Positions 25,917 to 39,600 of a DNA stretch of 64,000 nt are shown here, in pieces (position 1 is the first letter of the stretch; every line of letters starts with the position of its first letter). This stretch comes from Pomacea canaliculata (lineage: Eukaryota; Mollusca; Gastropoda; Architaenioglossa; Ampullariidae). The position numbers and the translations under genes are program-made. The notes under the pieces are model-generated. The model was not told the DNA's origin. It saw only the letters and a program-made list of their open reading frames with translations, and searched no databases. The stretch lies in contig NC_037594.1 in NCBI RefSeq assembly GCF_003073045.1, positions 19,040,927-19,104,926 on the forward strand, read 5' to 3'.

Positions 25917-27391
25917 TTAATGGTAGCCAATATTTAGATCTCTCAACACCTTTTGCTCAAATTCAAAGTCATACAGATACTTGGCCCAGTCAAACTGCCT
26001 TATCTCTAAATCAAGGTGGTTAAGCATGCTGCAAATTCTTTCTCTCTCTCCCAGACATGGGTTTACTAAAAACGGTATATCTTTAACAGAAGAGTGTTGC
26101 ATGTTGCTAGACATCATCAAGTCTGCTTCAGCTGGTCCTGTCCAGGGTGAGGATGTGCAAGTCATAAACATTGAAAATCCACGGGGTTCCACGGCAGCAA
26201 CCTGTTCACAAAAGAAAGTACTGTTAAAAGAATTGTAACCATCATTTAACTTATCCTATTTCATACAATATGTGTAAACTTGAAGGTTTTAAAAAAGTTA
26301 AAATGTTAAAATCCAATTAAGCAATACTCAAAAACAGTTATACAACTTCAAACAAATACCTGTATTGGCTCAAACATTTGCCCAACATTTGCATCCCTTT
26401 ATAAAAATAAACAGCGGTATTTTAAAAAAACTGAAAATAATCCTCATTGTTACCAGTTTTTTTTTTAATGATGCGTGTAACTACATATGTGCAATTATGC
26501 TTGTAATCATCTTTGGTCACCGGTTGTTTTGACCATTTGATAATCTGACTGATGTAATCACTGCCAAGAGTCAATTTGACCACATTTATAATCCACTCAG
26601 CCTCAAATGTGAAAGAACACTGATGTAGACCCCTTTATTTTTTAAACACCTTAAAGATGAAAATATAATATTTGTGTGCACCTTTGCTACTTGCTAATTT
26701 TGTTTTACGATTGGAACACTATGTTTATCCAACCTGTGCATACTGATTTTTTTTTAATTTTTTTTTTAATCTTTCAGAGAGAGTGTATGTGTGTGAGAGA
26801 GAGAGAAAGCGAGAGAGATGTAATTAATAATTCCAATCTCACCCTAGCCAAATCACCTCGTGCAAAGCCAGATCACTTAAAATTGCAAAATTGTCAAATC
26901 AACAGACCTTCAGTATCTGTGAGTGTGCTTGTACATGAAAAACCAAGGGGAAAAAGGCAAATAAACAGAGAAAAGGGGACGGAAATACATCACAAAATTC
27001 TATTCTGACCAACTAACCAAAAACACATAAATTTTTGCTGCATGTAGATATTTAGATAGCACTGGCATTTATTCCCCAACACCATCCTTAAACAAAACTG
27101 CATACACTAAAAGAAGCAGACCACCAAACTGCAAAAAAGGAAGAAATTCTGTTAGAGCTATCCGTACGACAAAAAATATTCACACAGAAAAGCCAGTAAG
27201 AAAAATACCTGATCAATAGCTGGATGGAGAATATCTTGTGAACTGGTGTTTTTTCCAACAATCAAATATTCTTCGTGTTCAACTGTCTCAAAAGTCTCCA
27301 GAACACCGTCATCGTCATCTTGCTGACTGTTGCTGCCGCTACTGGGACTGCTACCCATTGCACTTTTCAGAAGACTTATAAATGAACTCAT
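25917..27391 (-). CDS. UMAD1: UMAD1-like protein (UBAP1-MVB12-associated domain)
   Basis: Two coding exons, 27391-27209 and 26201-25917, give a complete 155 aa protein (human UMAD1 is about 137 aa). The N-terminus is short and basic, then Ser/Asp-rich (SSPSSGS, DDDDG), then EEYLIVGK, comparable to the FVLLGD segment of human UMAD1. The UMA domain is near the C-terminus: DIPFLVNP (102-109), like DVPFTLAP, and YLYDFEFEQKVL (136-147), like WYDFTLENSVL. The UMA domain is the short module by which UBAP1 and MVB12 proteins bind ESCRT-I, so a role at endosomal sorting is likely but inferred. An acceptor-like TTTTGCAG just upstream of the ATG suggests a 5' UTR intron. RPA3 starts 0.8 kb away in the opposite direction, as in vertebrates. 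Confidence 0.85.
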
Positions 27392-28199
27392 ATGTAGGGA
27401 TCAGGTGGACGTTTCTGCAAAACTTAAACATAAAGCACACTTAATAAAGTTATCGTTATACTAAATGGTGACGTTAATTACGCATTTATTAGGCTCGATA
27501 CACAAAAATCTAATTACGCTCTTTCTACGTTATTAAATTTATACATACACTGCATAGCTACTAGCTAAAAAATAATCAATCCAACAGATCGTTGACATAC
27601 TAAATTTCTCTACCCTTGCTCCGCTTGTTCGCTCGTGCACACACACACACACTAGCGACACCAACTTGTATTGCACGTCCATGCTAGCAACAAGTAGCAA
27701 TATGTAATAAATCTGTGAAATTACTCAAGACTTGAAAGCTGGTATCCACAGCCTCAGACAATACCACTGGTGTCGTATGATTTTGTGTATACTCTTTAAA
27801 CAACAAACGACTCCAGCCCATCAAAATTATTACGAAATATATTACCAGTATGGCACTTATATCAGCATCTTGCTAGTTCGCTTATTCCTGTGATTCAACA
27901 ATAGTACTGTTTGTGCACGAACTATGTACGTCCATGGTTTGTGTCACCCTGCACAAGTCTCGTCACCCATGACAGATATGAATGTGATACTATTTTTAGG
28001 TGAAAATCTCCTTGTCTCTCATCTGAACTGCTTTATCGGTGTTGTTGCTACTTTAGCTGCTGATTATAATGATGATCAGAACTATCACAGGAGAAAGTCT
28101 AATAAAGTTGTATTATTGAGAGAAGTGTTTATAATGGTCTCTTCTGCGCATTCATTAGAGTTACTTCCCTTCAGATCTGCCGCCAGAAAACAGGACAAA
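27392..28199. promoter_or_regulatory. Bidirectional promoter region between UMAD1 and RPA3
   Basis: 808 bases separate the two divergent start codons. It contains a CA repeat near 27640 and scattered CCAATCC and ATTGG-like words, with no obvious TATA box. Both genes are expected to be broadly expressed, which suits a shared promoter. Transcription starts cannot be placed from sequence alone. Confidence 0.5.
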
Positions 28200-30170
28200 A
28201 TGAACTCAAATAGCTCTAGACACCGAATAAACGCAGCTCTCATGCCAAAATATCATGGCAGGCAGGTTTGTTTATTGGGCAAAGCAAAAGATGTAAGTAA
28301 ATCCTAGTCATTTAAGACTTAAGTAAATGTACTTGGTCGTCATGATCTCGCGTTTACAGGTTAACATTTGTAGTGCCTTTTCTCAATACTGTCACATGAA
28401 TTTTTACATTCTCGTTTGATTGGTAGTTTGTGGGAGTGTGTTAAATGCAGCTAAGTATGTCTAGTACAAATTGCTTTCACTGTTTCCCCAAAAATAGTAC
28501 AAGTGTCACATTGCTAGCTACTGTGAACTTTATGTACAAATATCTATGTCAGTATTCATTTAAAACTTGAGTGATTGTACTAGATGAAGAACAAAGAAAC
28601 ACAATTAAATAATTCCCATGCATTAATTATTTGCATGTTAATTTTTTTTTCAGGTAGATCCAAATGGCACATATTTCACCCTAACCTCCAGTGACGGTAG
28701 AGATGTGAGAATAACGCTAAATGAACCAGTAAGAATCATCCCTAGGCAATGTACATTTTCAATACAGTCAAATCTCCCTACTATGCCACCCCTCTACTAT
28801 GCCATTCTCGGTATTATGGACTAAAAATTCAATGTTCTTTTTTTTGTGACTGTTAAAAGACACAAGTTGTGAAATTCCGCGCAGTGCTCGATTATTATAC
28901 TGTATGGTAGTGTGGGACATTGCATTAGGATGTGGTTGGAAGGCGAGGAATGAGAGGAGACAGCTAGCGGAGCCGACGATTCTTGAGAGCTTTGCCAGAC
29001 CTGGGCAAAGTATACATACATATTAGGTAAAACATGCGGCCCCATTTCTGCCACATAGTAGGGAGATTTGATATAGACTTGCAGTTGCATTAGTAAAGTA
29101 TTCAGCATCTATTGAAAAATGTTTAATTATTATATATATAAGTATTAGTGAAAAAAAATCCCCTTTGGTTTTCTTCATAACTATTCAGGCAAGAAGTGAA
29201 AACCCGAATTTGGCATAGTTGAAGCTGCTACCTATTAGTTACATTAAATTTCATTCATAAAAGCAGCAGGGAAGAAAATGATAGGAGGAAAGTACTATTT
29301 TATTCAGAGACTAATCAGGTCTTTTGAAGATGAACTAGTTAAAAATAATAATAATAAATAATAATAATAGAATAATAAAATGTTGATTTGTAAATACTAA
29401 AGCTTGCCTATTTTACCTACCTCTTTCCAAAGAACCATTTTATTTAAAAATAAAGAATTGGAGACGCAAACAATTTATTTGATAAGGGAGAAATATTTAT
29501 TGTTGTCTTATAAGAGGAATGTTATGTTTATATGTGTTAAATTTAGCTGTTTTAAATGCATAATAATTTTATGGGATTCTAATGTTCTTCATTCTTTTTC
29601 AGCTAAGTGAGTACGTAGCTGGTTTAACTGAGGTACATGGTGTTGTACAGGGGAACAGCATAATTTGTGACAACTATGTTCTTTTTTCTGAGGAAGCATC
29701 TAACAAATTTGGTAAGCCTCCATAAGTGTAATGAAATACAGGAAGTACTAATTTAATAATATCATGAAACTAATTATTGGCTTCAGCTTCTAGCATAAGA
29801 GTTACATTTTTTTTTTTTTCAGAGAAATCACTTTGACTCCACATTGCTGCAGTTTTCATACTATGTAATGAGTCACCAAAATTTACATGCCTATGTATTT
29901 GAAATAAGAACGTATATTTGTATTCTTAACGTATGTATGCATAATATCTTTCTGGAAAATTGTGGATGCATGTCTATTTGTAACTTCACATTTTGTCACT
30001 ATATCCAGGTGGGAAAATGAAAAGCACAATGTAGGGTTGGATGATAATTATGTATTGATATAAACTTAATGTCATCAATTTCCTGTCTAGACATGGTGCT
30101 GTACAATCAAGCAGTTGAAATGATGGAAAAAGCAGCAGATTATTACATACAAGGTGTTGAACAAGAATAA
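28200..30170 (+). CDS. RPA3: Replication protein A 14 kDa subunit
   Basis: Four exons, 28200-28292, 28654-28728, 29603-29711 and 30091-30170, give 118 aa (human RPA3 is 121 aa). All splice sites are GT-AG. The product is a single OB fold: SRHRINAALMPKYHGRQVCL matches the human SRINAGMLAQF...VCFVG start. FTLTSSDGRDVRITLNEP is the strand 2-3 region, EVHGVVQGNSIICDNYVLF matches VVGRVTAKATILCTSYVQF, and DMVLYNQAVEMM matches DLGLYNEAVKII, the trimer-core helix. RPA3 holds RPA1 and RPA2 together through a three-helix bundle in the ssDNA-binding trimer. The frame is open upstream to 27924, but the Met at 28200 gives the conserved length. Intron 2 contains a small DNA transposon. Confidence 0.96.
28765..29073 (+). 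mobile_element. MITE with 18 bp terminal inverted repeats (pogo/Tigger-like)
   Basis: The left end reads TACAGTCAAATCTCCC, and TCAAATCTCCCTACTATG recurs exactly in reverse complement at the right end (about 29055-29072). Length is about 310 bp with no transposase frame. A CAGTCAAA-type terminus next to TA is typical of pogo/Tigger elements. It sits in RPA3 intron 2. Confidence 0.75.
29341..29381 (+). repeat. AAT/ATA microsatellite
   Basis: Interrupted AAT triplets in RPA3 intron 2. Confidence 0.8.
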
Positions 30171-33100
30171 CCTTCACCTGATGCCTCCTGTGAGAAGTTA
30201 TGGAAAGAAATGCTATACTTCTCATTGCAAAGTGTTGAAAAAAAAATTTCTTTAATGTTATACACATGCTGACCTATCAATTGTTCACTAATTCATGTGA
30301 AAAGTTTTGCTGCTGCATTAAATCATAAATGGTGCACTTGTCATTATTTTCAGCACATCTGAACACAGTATGGAGATGTATGCCTGAATGTTTTCAGCTT
30401 TTTCTGTTTTTCATGTTATCAATACTTTCACAACAGTACACTGATCTGCACCTCAACTTTAGAAGTCGGCCTTATTTAATGTAAAACCAAAAAACACTGA
30501 AGTTGATGCCAATGTGATGGTGGTGGTGATGTGTAATGAATTCACATACATGAATTTTTTTTTTAAAAAAAAGGGTAAGAGGAATCAAAAATTCCACTGC
30601 AGGTGTAATAATAAGGTAAAGAGTATGCAAAGAGGCATCTGTTCCTTGTTGGATACCTTGGAGCACAGTACATTGAAGAACATGAGATACATTGTATCAT
30701 TTTGCTGTTCCATATGAGCATTATTAATTGGAGTAATACTGATGAGGTTTACTTCTAAAGATACCTAATCTTAACCAGTGACTGGTTAGCAGCATATCAC
30801 GTTATTAATGAATTAGAATAAGAAGAAATCTTTAAAATTTGAGTGCCTAAAGTTTGCTAATAATGCTGGCAGAATTTCTATTAGATTTCCACTTAAATAG
30901 TTTTGCTGATGCACTAAATCAGGAACGTAGAAACAGATCACCTTACAAAAGTTCATTCACATGGTGAAAAATATAAATTTGGATGTAAGTACAAAAGACT
31001 GCTGAAACACAACATAACAAACTTTGTCCTCAAAGGTTTTACACAGATGAAAGGTCAGACTTCTGACAATACCTTACTATAAGCTTAGCAGCATTGATGT
31101 TCTCGTCAAATACAGTGATATAGAGTCCTATGGATCTAATTTTTCCAGTAAGAGGCAGCAACTACTACTGCTAAGATAAATGCTTCATCCAATTAAATAT
31201 TCCTGGCTGTTCTTAATCATTATAATGTTGGTAATTTTAAATGTAATTAAATTCAATTATGGATATAATCTTGGAATGTCAGCTTATCTTATGCGACTGT
31301 GCATGCTAAAGATATCCTTTTTTGCTGTAGAGTGAACAGAGACTGCAGTTTAAGCAAGACATACTCTTCACAAGATATAATTTTTAATAAAATGTCTAAT
31401 GTGAAAATGGCTACTTAATTCATATTCAACTAATAAATTTCAACAAAATATGTGTTTAACAGTACATGTATTTTACATTATCTTTGTTTTTTTTTATATA
31501 TTTTAGTTCTTCTTGAGTTGGTACAATTTCAACTAAGAGGAAATGAAATATTCCTTTCACTCAGCTCTTTCTATCCATGTAGGCCAGCATTTACTCCAGC
31601 ATGTGCACATAATTTTGCACTATTATGATACATGTCAAACTAAGTATTTGATATGTAGGATGCATAATTCCTAAGTCTTGTAATTAAAACTGTGTAATTC
31701 ACAGTCTTATATAGCATCTGCTACAGGATTCTGTCACATTTAAGTAGAAGAAAATAAAAATGCTTAATCTCTGATAAAAGAACCGGAATATTTTACAAAC
31801 ACAATTTTATTTTAATGGACTTTCTGTCACTGCTTTAATTCTAAGTTTGCAAATGACAGCTCAAAAAAGCTATAAGTGAATGAGCATCAAAGAAATAAAG
31901 ATGATTTTAATAAAATTTGAATGGTATTGTATAGCATGAATTAGCTTTTAATTTTTGTAACATTGTTCACAGATTTAAGGTAATGGAGACTAAGGTACAA
32001 AATAAATGTCAGTGATTTCACAGCATGAACTAATGTATTACAGGCTCACAGTGTGGCTTGTTAATTGTCTAGAGAATTGTTTGACCTTTTTTTTTGAACA
32101 TCATTTCATAAAACTAGTTTATTTACTCACTTATATGTGCCCAGTGCTACTGGATAACCAAATGGGAACTTTCACAAAACATTGGGCATCCATCAAGGAT
32201 ACCCACTATTGCCTTTTCTTTTCAACATCTTTGGGGAGAACATTATGAAAGAAACCATGATCATCAAACTTTCATTATTAGTGGCAGGCCCGCATGCAAG
32301 CTTCATGTTGCAGATGACAATCTGATGGCAGGTGAACTGCAAAACCTTTACATCAAACTGACATAGTTAATGCTTTTGGAGTGGAGAACAGTACTGACAA
32401 GCAAAATCATTGTTAATGGAAATGCAGAGATTTACATGAACTGAGTACAGATCATGGAGGTGAACAGATTTAAGTATTTACAAGCCACCCTCTCCAAAGA
32501 TAGCAGACATCCACATTAGGATTGCAACAGTGACACCAGCCAGACTGGACAAGATATGATGCAGCAATGCTATCAAGTTTACTTACAACGACTGTCTCAA
32601 AATTCCAATGCTGCTGTATGGATATGTGAGATGTGAACTCTGCTTGCCAATAGGGAAAGGGGAGAACAGGTATTGCAAGCAAAATAACAGAGGAGGCTGC
32701 TTTCAATCTCCTAAACAGAATGCAAAACTAAGACATTGTACTAAGCACAATTGCCATTATAGTAGGTCACTAGGACTCATTTCTCACAATAGCAAAGCAG
32801 CACAAGCTGGTCTGGTTCAGTCGTGACCCACCACTACACTGACTGACCATCCTTCAGGGTACCTTGCAGATGATGCTGAGGTGGACAGAAAGAACTGGGT
32901 TTGCAGATGGGTTGCTCCATACAGAATCTGCTTACTTCAGGCAAAAGACAGGCCTAAGCGATGGGCCCTGTCAGCCACTGCATTTCCAGTTGTTTTCCCC
33001 CTCATAACCAGAAATGGCACACCAGCATAACTATTCACCAACTGGTACCAGTCAAGGAGTGAATGAAATTAAATGAAATGAAAAGTTAATTGTATGCTTA

Positions 33101-33673
33101 TTTTTATCTACAGTATTTAGTTATCAACGAACAGAGCTTTTGATACAGTGATGATCAATTAAAAAAAAAACTACAGTGGGAATATTGTGAATGTCTGGAA
33201 GCCTAGAATAGGCAAATGTCAACTGACAAATCTGGCACAGCCTTATTTTTAAAATGTCAATAACATCTTGGAACATCACACTTCATTTATTTCAAACCCA
33301 TTCATATCACAACAGTATTGTACATATGAACAGAAAAGGTATATATGGCTGCAAGGCATTGCATTAGCCATAATCTAGGTTCTTTCCTAGTGTTCAACAC
33401 AGAAGACAGTGACAACATGAAAGTGATGTATTCCTGGCAGTTTCAAATGCTGATGCACCATAAGACGTGGTTCGTATGGAAGAAGCCAATTACATAATCA
33501 GGTGAGCTCATGGAGTGATTCTGCACTGAATAAACTCCCATTCACAAACGGCTTATGTGTCCATTCAGAGACAGAAAAAATGACACTGCAGTCAAGTCTG
33601 TCAGAATGTGAATTTCTTATTCCTGTGACTATTCATTCAGAATGAAGCTATGTACACATTCACAAAATTTTTG
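30171..33673. other. Tail-to-tail region between RPA3 and MIOS
   Basis: It holds the 3' UTRs of both genes and a dead LINE. AATAAA-type signals for the plus strand occur at about 31387 and 31750. For the minus strand, a TTTATT at about 33287 is a candidate MIOS polyadenylation signal. Nothing else is recognised. Confidence 0.6.
32150..33075 (+). mobile_element. Non-LTR retrotransposon reverse-transcriptase remnant
   Basis: In broken frames the plus strand reads IHQGYPLLPFLFNIF (RT motif, usually RQGC.LSP.LFN.F), then a decayed FADD box (HVADDNLMA). It continues to a C-terminal part resembling the usual TILQGTLEGGRR..RWMDN..EW segment. Stops and frameshifts are frequent, so it is inactive. 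It lies in the RPA3-MIOS intergenic space. The exact clade (RTE, CR1 or other) is not determinable by eye. Confidence 0.7.
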
Positions 33674-36600
33674 TCAAGAGCCCAAAGGCTTGATTGGAGA
33701 GTCTATCATCAGACATTTGCATGAGCACCCAGTCACTGGACAGTCTGTGTGATCCCTGTAAATAGAATTCACATCAGAAAACCACATGAATCTCTCTTTG
33801 TATATTTTTCTTCCTCTATATATCATGTACATCCTATTCCAATCAATATGCTTTATTGTTCTCAAGACTTATTCCATGCAATTTTTACAAGTGGATGTCA
33901 CACCTGATTGGGTGCAACATACCTTATCTATTATGCTAGTCTTACACTGTCACCTACTACATACTTCTGCAACTATCATCTATCTGATGCTTATTAAGGG
34001 CACATAGTCTATCACATGCACAGGGAAAGCATCACGTTCAATAAACAAATTAAGAGAAATTTAATCTACTATTTATGATGTTTGTGTTTACACAAACTTC
34101 TGTGAAAGCCTAAAAGCACCCTAAAAACTAAACTGTAGAATAACTTCTAAGCTGAGAAATTCACAATTTTTTTTATAATCAAACTTCAAATGAGAGAAGA
34201 GGAACAAACTACTATAATCCATTTAACAGGCTAACAAATATACCCATAATCAAAAGCAAGTACACACTGCATTACCTGAACCATGCTGTGATGTGACCTG
34301 CATGACCTCCATGTCGACAGGTCTGACACCAGGAGAACCAATCAACAAATGGAGTTAGCTTCTCCTGACCACCTATTCTCAAGCACACAAAAACATGCTT
34401 TGTTAGGCTCATGCTGCCTGCCCAAGGACCAAAACAAACAAGGCAAAAACCCCTATTAAAATGGAATCAATGCATGGAAACATTATAATAACCAGTGCTC
34501 ATCTTCCTTTGTGGTCTCAAATAGGTAAGCCATCAAGAGATGTAAGAATACTGTAAATAAACACTAAATGCTCTCACTCTTATTGGAACTTGATGCATCA
34601 TTTTGTCTACCATAAACTTTAATGATCTAAGAATTACCTTGTAAAGGAGAATGTTCCCCTGACACACCAAAAGCAGAAGCTGTTCCTAAAGTGCATAGGC
34701 AAATGGCACAACGTGGCAAGGCTTTCCGGCAGCTAGGGCAGCAAGAGATCTTAAAAAAAAAATTTTAAATTTCAAATGCAGAATGTAGTGGTATGGCTGT
34801 GATAACAAGTATTAAAATTGAAGACCATTGAAAAAATGATGCAGGATTCTAGTAACAAAATAAAAAGTTTTATTTTAGATACTTTGATTTAAAATTGAGC
34901 TCTGCTTCAAATTTGGCATTTCAAATACCATGTATAAAGCCAAAAAATACCATTTACATTAAAAAAAAATTTAACGGGAAGCTCAAATCCCTTTACAATG
35001 TTTCTAAATGAAACATGAAAAGGTTCTTTGAAAGTACTCTTCAGTAACATATTTTACTAAAATAAAGGGACTATTGCAAAACGAAAAACAAAGCAGAAAA
35101 GTAATTTGAATGATATAAACTGATACCTTTTTCAAATGACCATAAGTGAAACAGTGTCAAGACAAGAAAATAGGGTGGAATAAGAATCTTGATAACTTAA
35201 TAATGAGCTCCTCTTTGAAGACTACAAAAGCACATCAGCAATGAGCAAATTACAGAAAGTATCAAGATATAAAATACAAAACCTAACCTTGACTCTCTGT
35301 TGCTGTGGTGCACGAGAAAAGGGTGGTAGGTAGTTACGTTCTGGCATGCGGAAGCCTCGAGTATTGGTCACAGATTTGCCACAGAAATTGCAGGAAATGA
35401 AAACCTGTGGTGGTACAACCAAATCTGGTACGCAAGCCTGGGTCACAATGTCAAACATTACCCTGTGAACAAAACCAATGGAAGTAATGAAACCTAACAC
35501 ATTACAGAGAAACACAATTTTAATTTTCACCATGGATTGAGATGTTCTATAAATATATATGCTGCAACATTTATGAAGCTGTTATTTTAAATGGTGTAAA
35601 ATAATGTGACTTTTCTATATACAAAATTTCTTTTTCAATTAGATTAACTAAAGCTGAGGTTGCTGAGTCTTTTGTATGGCTTTTATTTTTAACCAATGAA
35701 GCACCCAATCTGTTAAACATAAGTATGGAATGCACATGTTTCTAAGTCCATTGACCAAAATTTAATTAAACTAGCATCACCTACTAAAAAAAAAAAATAC
35801 CTTTCATGCCACAAGCACCATTGATCCAGCAACATCTTGTAGCTGCAACATATTATAAAGTCATTGCATCATACTTTATTCATTAGATCTATGCAGACCA
35901 AAAATTATAGTATTCTGTAAATTTCAAGCACTTAGTACTCAAACTTAAGTACATATTTCAGAATTGTGCAGCGCAAAGTACAATGTTCCTTTGCTTTCCA
36001 AAGTAAATGGTCTGACAGACAAATGGTCTCCAAAACTTGCCCATCCATATTTTTAAAGTCTTCATCAGTATTATTTGTCACATACTTCTAGTAATGGGGA
36101 GTTTTCTTCCATTTACACAAATTTTATGCTTGTTATGTGGAACTGACCCAAGTTAAAAAAACATTCCAAGTCAAAGAATATATTGCAAATTATCTCCCCA
36201 TAACTCTGTTAACTTTACTTACGCATATAATTGAAATACTATGAATTTAAGCAGAAAGAAATGATGCTCAGAACTGTAAAGAGACAATGTCACATACTGA
36301 ATGCTCTTTAAATATGACATTGTGTGGATTTGACTACCATGGACAAGTAATATAATGTAAAGACAGCTGGCTTGCATTGAAAGCTATAACTGTAACGATA
36401 AAATGTTCAAGCATCAAAAGCAATAGGCTGGTACAAAGCTGTTATAAAGTTCAGAAAAGTGGCCATTAGCAATACATTGTCAGATAAAAAAGAAAAGGTA
36501 TTTTTGGGAAGCAATTTACTTGCATATCCAAGAGTTCACTCTTTCATCTTTAGCTGCAGGAATCATCCCTGTGAAAACAGCTGTGATGGCTGCCGTCTGT

Positions 36601-39600
36601 ACATCACTTGTCAGGTCTACATACTTCTCCATCAGGTCTATGCCTTCGCTGGACATCCCTGACAGAGTGGCAATAAAGATTAAAACAAAAAGGCAAGGTA
36701 GAAGGTTTTCTTTGGAGGAGACCAAAGGGATTTCTTTGGTTTGCAGAAAATAAGTGTACGCCACTACATTCAAACCAAAAGCCTGTCAGCCAAGACATCA
36801 AGAAGTGGAAGTGGGGCTGGATTGGCCCACTCTACAAAAGCCAGCTGACAATTTAACACGACAAGCTCTGGGCTGGAACCCACAGGGGAGGAGCAAGGTT
36901 TTGAGACCCAGACAGATGTGGAGGAGATCAGTCCACAGAGAGGCAGAGACAGCTGGCATGACATGGTCCCAACTGGAAAGGGATGCCCAGGACCAGGATG
37001 GCGGGGTGTGCTCCACTGGGGGCGAATAGGAAACAACAACAACAACACTACATTCAAGACAGTTAAGTCTGGCTATCTCTCAGTGACTGATCAGATATTT
37101 TTATGTTTCGTCAACTGTTGTAGATGCCAGTGTCAATTTATAATATTGTAAAATACAGTAATAAGAAATAAAAAGTACATCTATAAATTTTGTTTGCATA
37201 ATGTGAATCATTTAGATTTTTTCCCCTTAAAGCTAAATAGTGCTTTGTATTGGAAATGCCTGAAATAGGTTAAGGAATTTCATGATGTAAGTGTAATAAA
37301 CTGTAATATCAGCAGCCCCCAACCTCTCCCTGGACCCCTCCCAGCCAGCTCAAAAGTCATTGAATCTCATAAATAAGCAGAAAGTGTGGTGAGGGTTGTG
37401 TATGTAGTGGTGTCTGGGGGTTGGGGAAGGAAACAGTGCTTAAAACCTACACAGGATTTATCTGTTTCAATTATGGCTTGATCATAAGCTACGGGTGGTA
37501 TGTCATGCATTGATGGTTATCCCAGAGCATGTTTATTACTCGTGTTAATTTTTTCCACTCTAAGATGTTACCAATGGCTACAGGTGAAAGAATACTACAC
37601 CGCAAAAATATATGTTTACTACGAAGAACACACATGGACAACATTGTACTTTGAGGCAGTACCAATGACAGAGAGAAAATGGGAATAAAGGTAAAGGGTG
37701 ACACACAGTGAGCACGCAAGTGGGAGAGTTATCTACATTGATAATTATAAACTGTCAACCTGTCATCCTTGGGAAGGGACATCAAGAGTATAAGTGTTTC
37801 ACTGATTCACTGAAACAACACTGTGCGTGAATCAGCTTGATTCAAAATATATCAAAAGTTAACAATAAAATTACAGCTGGAATAGGCAGCAGCAAAGATC
37901 AACCTGGGTAAAGATGTGTACCCCAGCTACTCAAAATAAACTAATTACTGACCTGTCAGAAGCATGCCATCCAGATCTCCTGTTCGCACCAGTTCCTCTG
38001 TAAGTCGTTCAATGTACTGCTTCAACTGTTTTGAAAGAGAAAAAAAATATACCAATTCTAACAATGTCAATTCATTCAGCATTAAGGAAACCAATGAGCC
38101 ACTTACTGTCATAAAAAATCTCTCATTTGAAAACAAAAAAGAAAAAGTATATCTGGTGATGAAGATAATCAAAAAGATTTTAAAAAATAACAATATTTAA
38201 AATAAATCACAACTACAATGCAGTAATGTTTGGGTATACCTTGGCGTCAGGGAGGTAGGTCAGAGCAAAGGCCACTCTATCTTCCACAGCCATGCCATCT
38301 TCTTCCTAAGGAAGCCAAAACGCAAGCAAGAAAAATCAATTTTAGAAAACTAAGTAAATCTCAAATGCATTATTTAAGATTTAACAGCATTTTTACCAAG
38401 TTTAAATGTTCATGAACTAGAATCACAAACTATATTAATGCAAACTTCTTCCGTCCATAAAATTCATTAAATCTGCATTCTGAAAGGATATCACCAGCAG
38501 TAAAGAGTCATCCATCTCCAGTAAGTCCCCACTCAGGCTGTACTTGAGTTTCAAGCAGAAAGAAAGCTTGTCCCAAAGTCATAGTAACAGATTTAACTTC
38601 ATAAAATGTTTCTCGCCAAATCACATTTATCTTTCTCACCAATACATCGCTGTAGTAATCATTGTCACAGGCAAGGAATGCAAAGATAGCCCGCAGATAA
38701 GGATTTGACAGCTGATAACGCTGAGTGCTGCATGTCCTTCGCCAAAGGGAGGCATTTCGATCCTCACTGTAGCCAGCGAGAGCCATAGCTACTGCATTGA
38801 GGCTTGCATTACCTGAGCAATTAGGTGAAACATATCAATTGTCATCACTAAAACCATTTCAACCAAAAAGCTTTAAACTGCGATACATTACGCAGCATGA
38901 AGCTCAGACTTTTCAGTTTATATGGATGATATGGATGAGTTTGAATGTAGCTTCAAGTTAAGGTTCAATAAAATTAAAACATCGCTCACTGTCAGTGCAA
39001 ATGTGTTGTGTTGTAAGGATACATTGTTCTTATGTCCAAAGTTAGGATAAAATAGCACAAATCAAACATTTCCAACATTATAAAAAATATACTCCATCTA
39101 TTTAATCATACAATCTGACAGAGAAAGCATCATGTATATATCTGTTGGAATGCAGCTGGCTCCATAAACCCTTAAAATAATTGACTGCAATCTAAAAACA
39201 TTTCAAGATATTTTAAATATTCTTAGATTAAAAAGAAAACATAAATATCTCAAAATAAATGAAGGAAAATACAAACATAAAATGAATGCTGAATTACACA
39301 CCATTTGTTGTGTTCATCCCATTGAATGACAGAATTTCTAGGGCCTTTTTCATCTTAAGAAAAAACACTGCAATAGCAGCTGCTTTTTCTACTTCTCCTT
39401 TTTCTACAAGCCTGAAATTGAAAAATGCAAGCATAATAGTCAATTGACTGACTATATAAAGATATAAATAGAATAGGTAAAACAAAAACACTGCTACTGC
39501 TAATTCACAGTTCTGAGTGACCACGACCACTGCTGTTTATTCTTAAGCAAACACTCAGAAAGAGCAAAACCAGCAGATTTCTATGATGACTGGCTAATGC

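Noticed and set aside
27924..28199. In-frame upstream extension of RPA3
   Set aside because: 92 extra codons have no RPA3 counterpart. The Met at 28200 gives the family length and directly precedes the conserved RxRINA block, so the extension is probably 5' UTR.
36754..37029. 91-codon plus-strand ORF
   Set aside because: It is a clear LINE ORF2 C-terminus fragment, antisense within MIOS, not a host gene.
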